In this document: positions 43,273 through 44,084 of the stretch, piece after piece
Layout of the letters: every line of letters begins with the position of its first letter
Position numbering within the stretch: position 1 is the stretch's first letter
Source: an uncultured Saprospiraceae bacterium
GTDB lineage: Bacteria > Bacteroidota > Bacteroidia > Chitinophagales > Saprospiraceae
Assembly (NCBI GenBank): GCA_938016265.1
Contig: CALLWB010000102.1
Location: 1-44,084, forward strand
Length of the DNA stretch: 44,084 nt
Direction of reading: 5' to 3'
Position numbers and translations under genes: made by a program
Notes under the pieces: model-generated
What the model was told of the DNA's origin: nothing
Database searches by the model: none
What the model saw: the letters and a program-made list of their open reading frames with translations, nothing else

Positions 43273-44084
43273 TTACTTGGTTTTCTTCAGTTTTTTGAGG
43301 TAAGCAGAAGGCGAAGTCCCAACGTTCGTTTTAAACGCCCGATAGAAGCTGCTCTTGGATGGGAATCCACAATTGAGGGCAATACCAACGATAGAAAGGT
43401 TTTGGTTTTTGGGATCAGTCGCTGTCGTTTTAAATTTTTCGACGCGGTATTTATTTAGGAGTTCATAGAAGTTGGTGTCCAGATTTTGATTGAGGAGATA
43501 GGATAGTTTTTTTTCGGAAGTCTGGATGGTTTCGGCGAGTTCTCGTAGCGTGAGTTCTGGATTAAGGAATACCTGTTTTTCTTCGAGTTGGAGGAGTAGG
43601 GCCGTGTGCAATTGATTGGCTTCTTCTTTTTCGAGCAGGGTCGTGTTTTCGTAGGGAGTGGGTGGTTTTGAGGTTTGTTGCTGGGTTTGCGATTCTAGTT
43701 CTGCGATTTTTGATTTATTGATAAACCAATCTCTAGCAAATCGATACAAAAAGGAAGCATTGAGCGCAAAAAAGAACGGACTGGGAGCACCAAACAAAAA
43801 ACTGTCCCTTGAAAATAACTCGTCTGCAAAAGGCAATTTCCCAAACGTCAATGTCGTCCAACTACAGCGAATCAACTCCGGCAGAACAAACAACAGAAAG
43901 GCAAAAAAGGCATACCATTTCCATTTTCTGGTAGACAGATACCTAGGAATAAGCAGAAACGCATTCACATAAAAATAGATCGGAAAAATAAGTACAGACA
44001 ACGGAGCCGGGATTCTCAGGCGAATACTACGGTCAAACCAATTTGCTGTCCACTCCACATTGATCGAGGTGAAATAAAAAAGCA
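43273..44084 (-). CDS. Membrane-anchored AraC-family regulator (runs off the right edge)
   Basis: The frame is open to the window end, so the N-terminus is missing; a GTG at 44058 is only an internal codon. The visible part has membrane segments (about FPIYFYVNAFLLI and WYAFFAFLLFVLPELI, then FFALNASFLYRF), a short coiled linker (KSKIAELESQTQQQ), and a C-terminal AraC-type double helix-turn-helix (LTLRELAETIQTSEKKLSYL, then IVGIALNCGFPSKSSFYRAF and GTSPSAYLKK). The membrane part resembles the N-terminal region of YpdA-like sensor kinases, so a sensory role from the membrane is likely. It sits just upstream of the ABC exporter and may regulate it. Confidence 0.88.
   Translation of the reverse strand, partial: LFYFTSINVEWTANWFDRSIRLRIPAPLSVLIFPIYFYVNAFLLIPRYLSTRKWKWYAFFAFLLFVLPELIRCSWTTLTFGKLPFADELFSRDSFLFGAPSPFFFALNASFLYRFARDWFINKSKIAELESQTQQQTSKPPTPYENTTLLEKEEANQLHTALLLQLEEKQVFLNPELTLRELAETIQTSEKKLSYLLNQNLDTNFYELLNKYRVEKFKTTATDPKNQNLSIVGIALNCGFPSKSSFYRAFKTNVGTSPSAYLKKLKKTK

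Noticed and set aside
1-44084. CRISPR arrays, rRNA genes, insertion sequences or prophage modules
   Set aside because: No regularly spaced direct repeats, transposase, integrase or phage structural gene was seen on either strand.

Overview
The window looks like a chromosomal segment of a Bacteroidota species, most likely of the Saprospiria (Saprospirales). The evidence is promoter elements of the TAnnTTTG type, type IX secretion (T9SS) C-terminal domains, small families typical of the phylum (DUF2795, DUF4159, DUF4920), and an acyl-adenylate GH3 protein. The species cannot be named from sequence reading alone.

Region 1 (1-6800) is an accessory, visibly AT-rich block. A three-gene leftward operon, 5483 to 388, encodes a large repeat protein ending in a histidine-kinase-type ATPase domain, a stand-alone receiver, and a receiver fused to a nucleoside-phosphorylase-like domain. 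This is the exact architecture of the Detocs antiphage system (dtcA, dtcB, dtcC), in which phage sensing triggers a phosphorelay and cleavage of cellular ATP. Decayed genes follow it: a fragment of a repeat-rich adhesin and a lipoprotein gene broken by two homopolymer frameshifts, so the block reads as a turnover-prone island.

Region 2 (6800-12520) holds a lipoprotein, a small membrane protein, a ribonuclease HI with a viroplasmin-type hybrid-binding domain, a DUF4132 giant with a conserved small protein behind it, and a gene joining an EAD11-like effector-associated domain to an NTF2-like domain.

Region 3 (12690-23640) is mostly housekeeping. It contains the run RuvX/YqgF, peptide deformylase and a retinol-saturase/CrtI-like oxidoreductase; TPM and UbiA-type prenyltransferase genes; a T9SS cargo; a MacB-like permease; queA; a DUF2795 protein with a possible operator in its promoter; and rsmE with a DUF4159 gene.

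Region 4 (23640-29410) is a regulatory and surface module. An ECF sigma factor with a hydrophobic C-terminal tail overlaps an anti-sigma/cupin gene, which is followed by a second copy of that gene and by an 846-residue secreted beta-helix protein with recent internal repeats. A DUF4920 lipoprotein follows.

Region 5 (29500-44084) holds tRNA-Lys(TTT), a GH3 protein convergent with a patatin-like phospholipase, an untranslated stretch with leftward terminators, a secreted purple-acid-phosphatase-like protein, an unrecognised 616-residue protein, and an ABC exporter made of an ATPase plus a permease fused to an M1 peptidase. A membrane-anchored AraC-type regulator lies upstream of the exporter and runs off the right edge. 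No CRISPR array, rRNA, insertion sequence or phage structural gene was seen.
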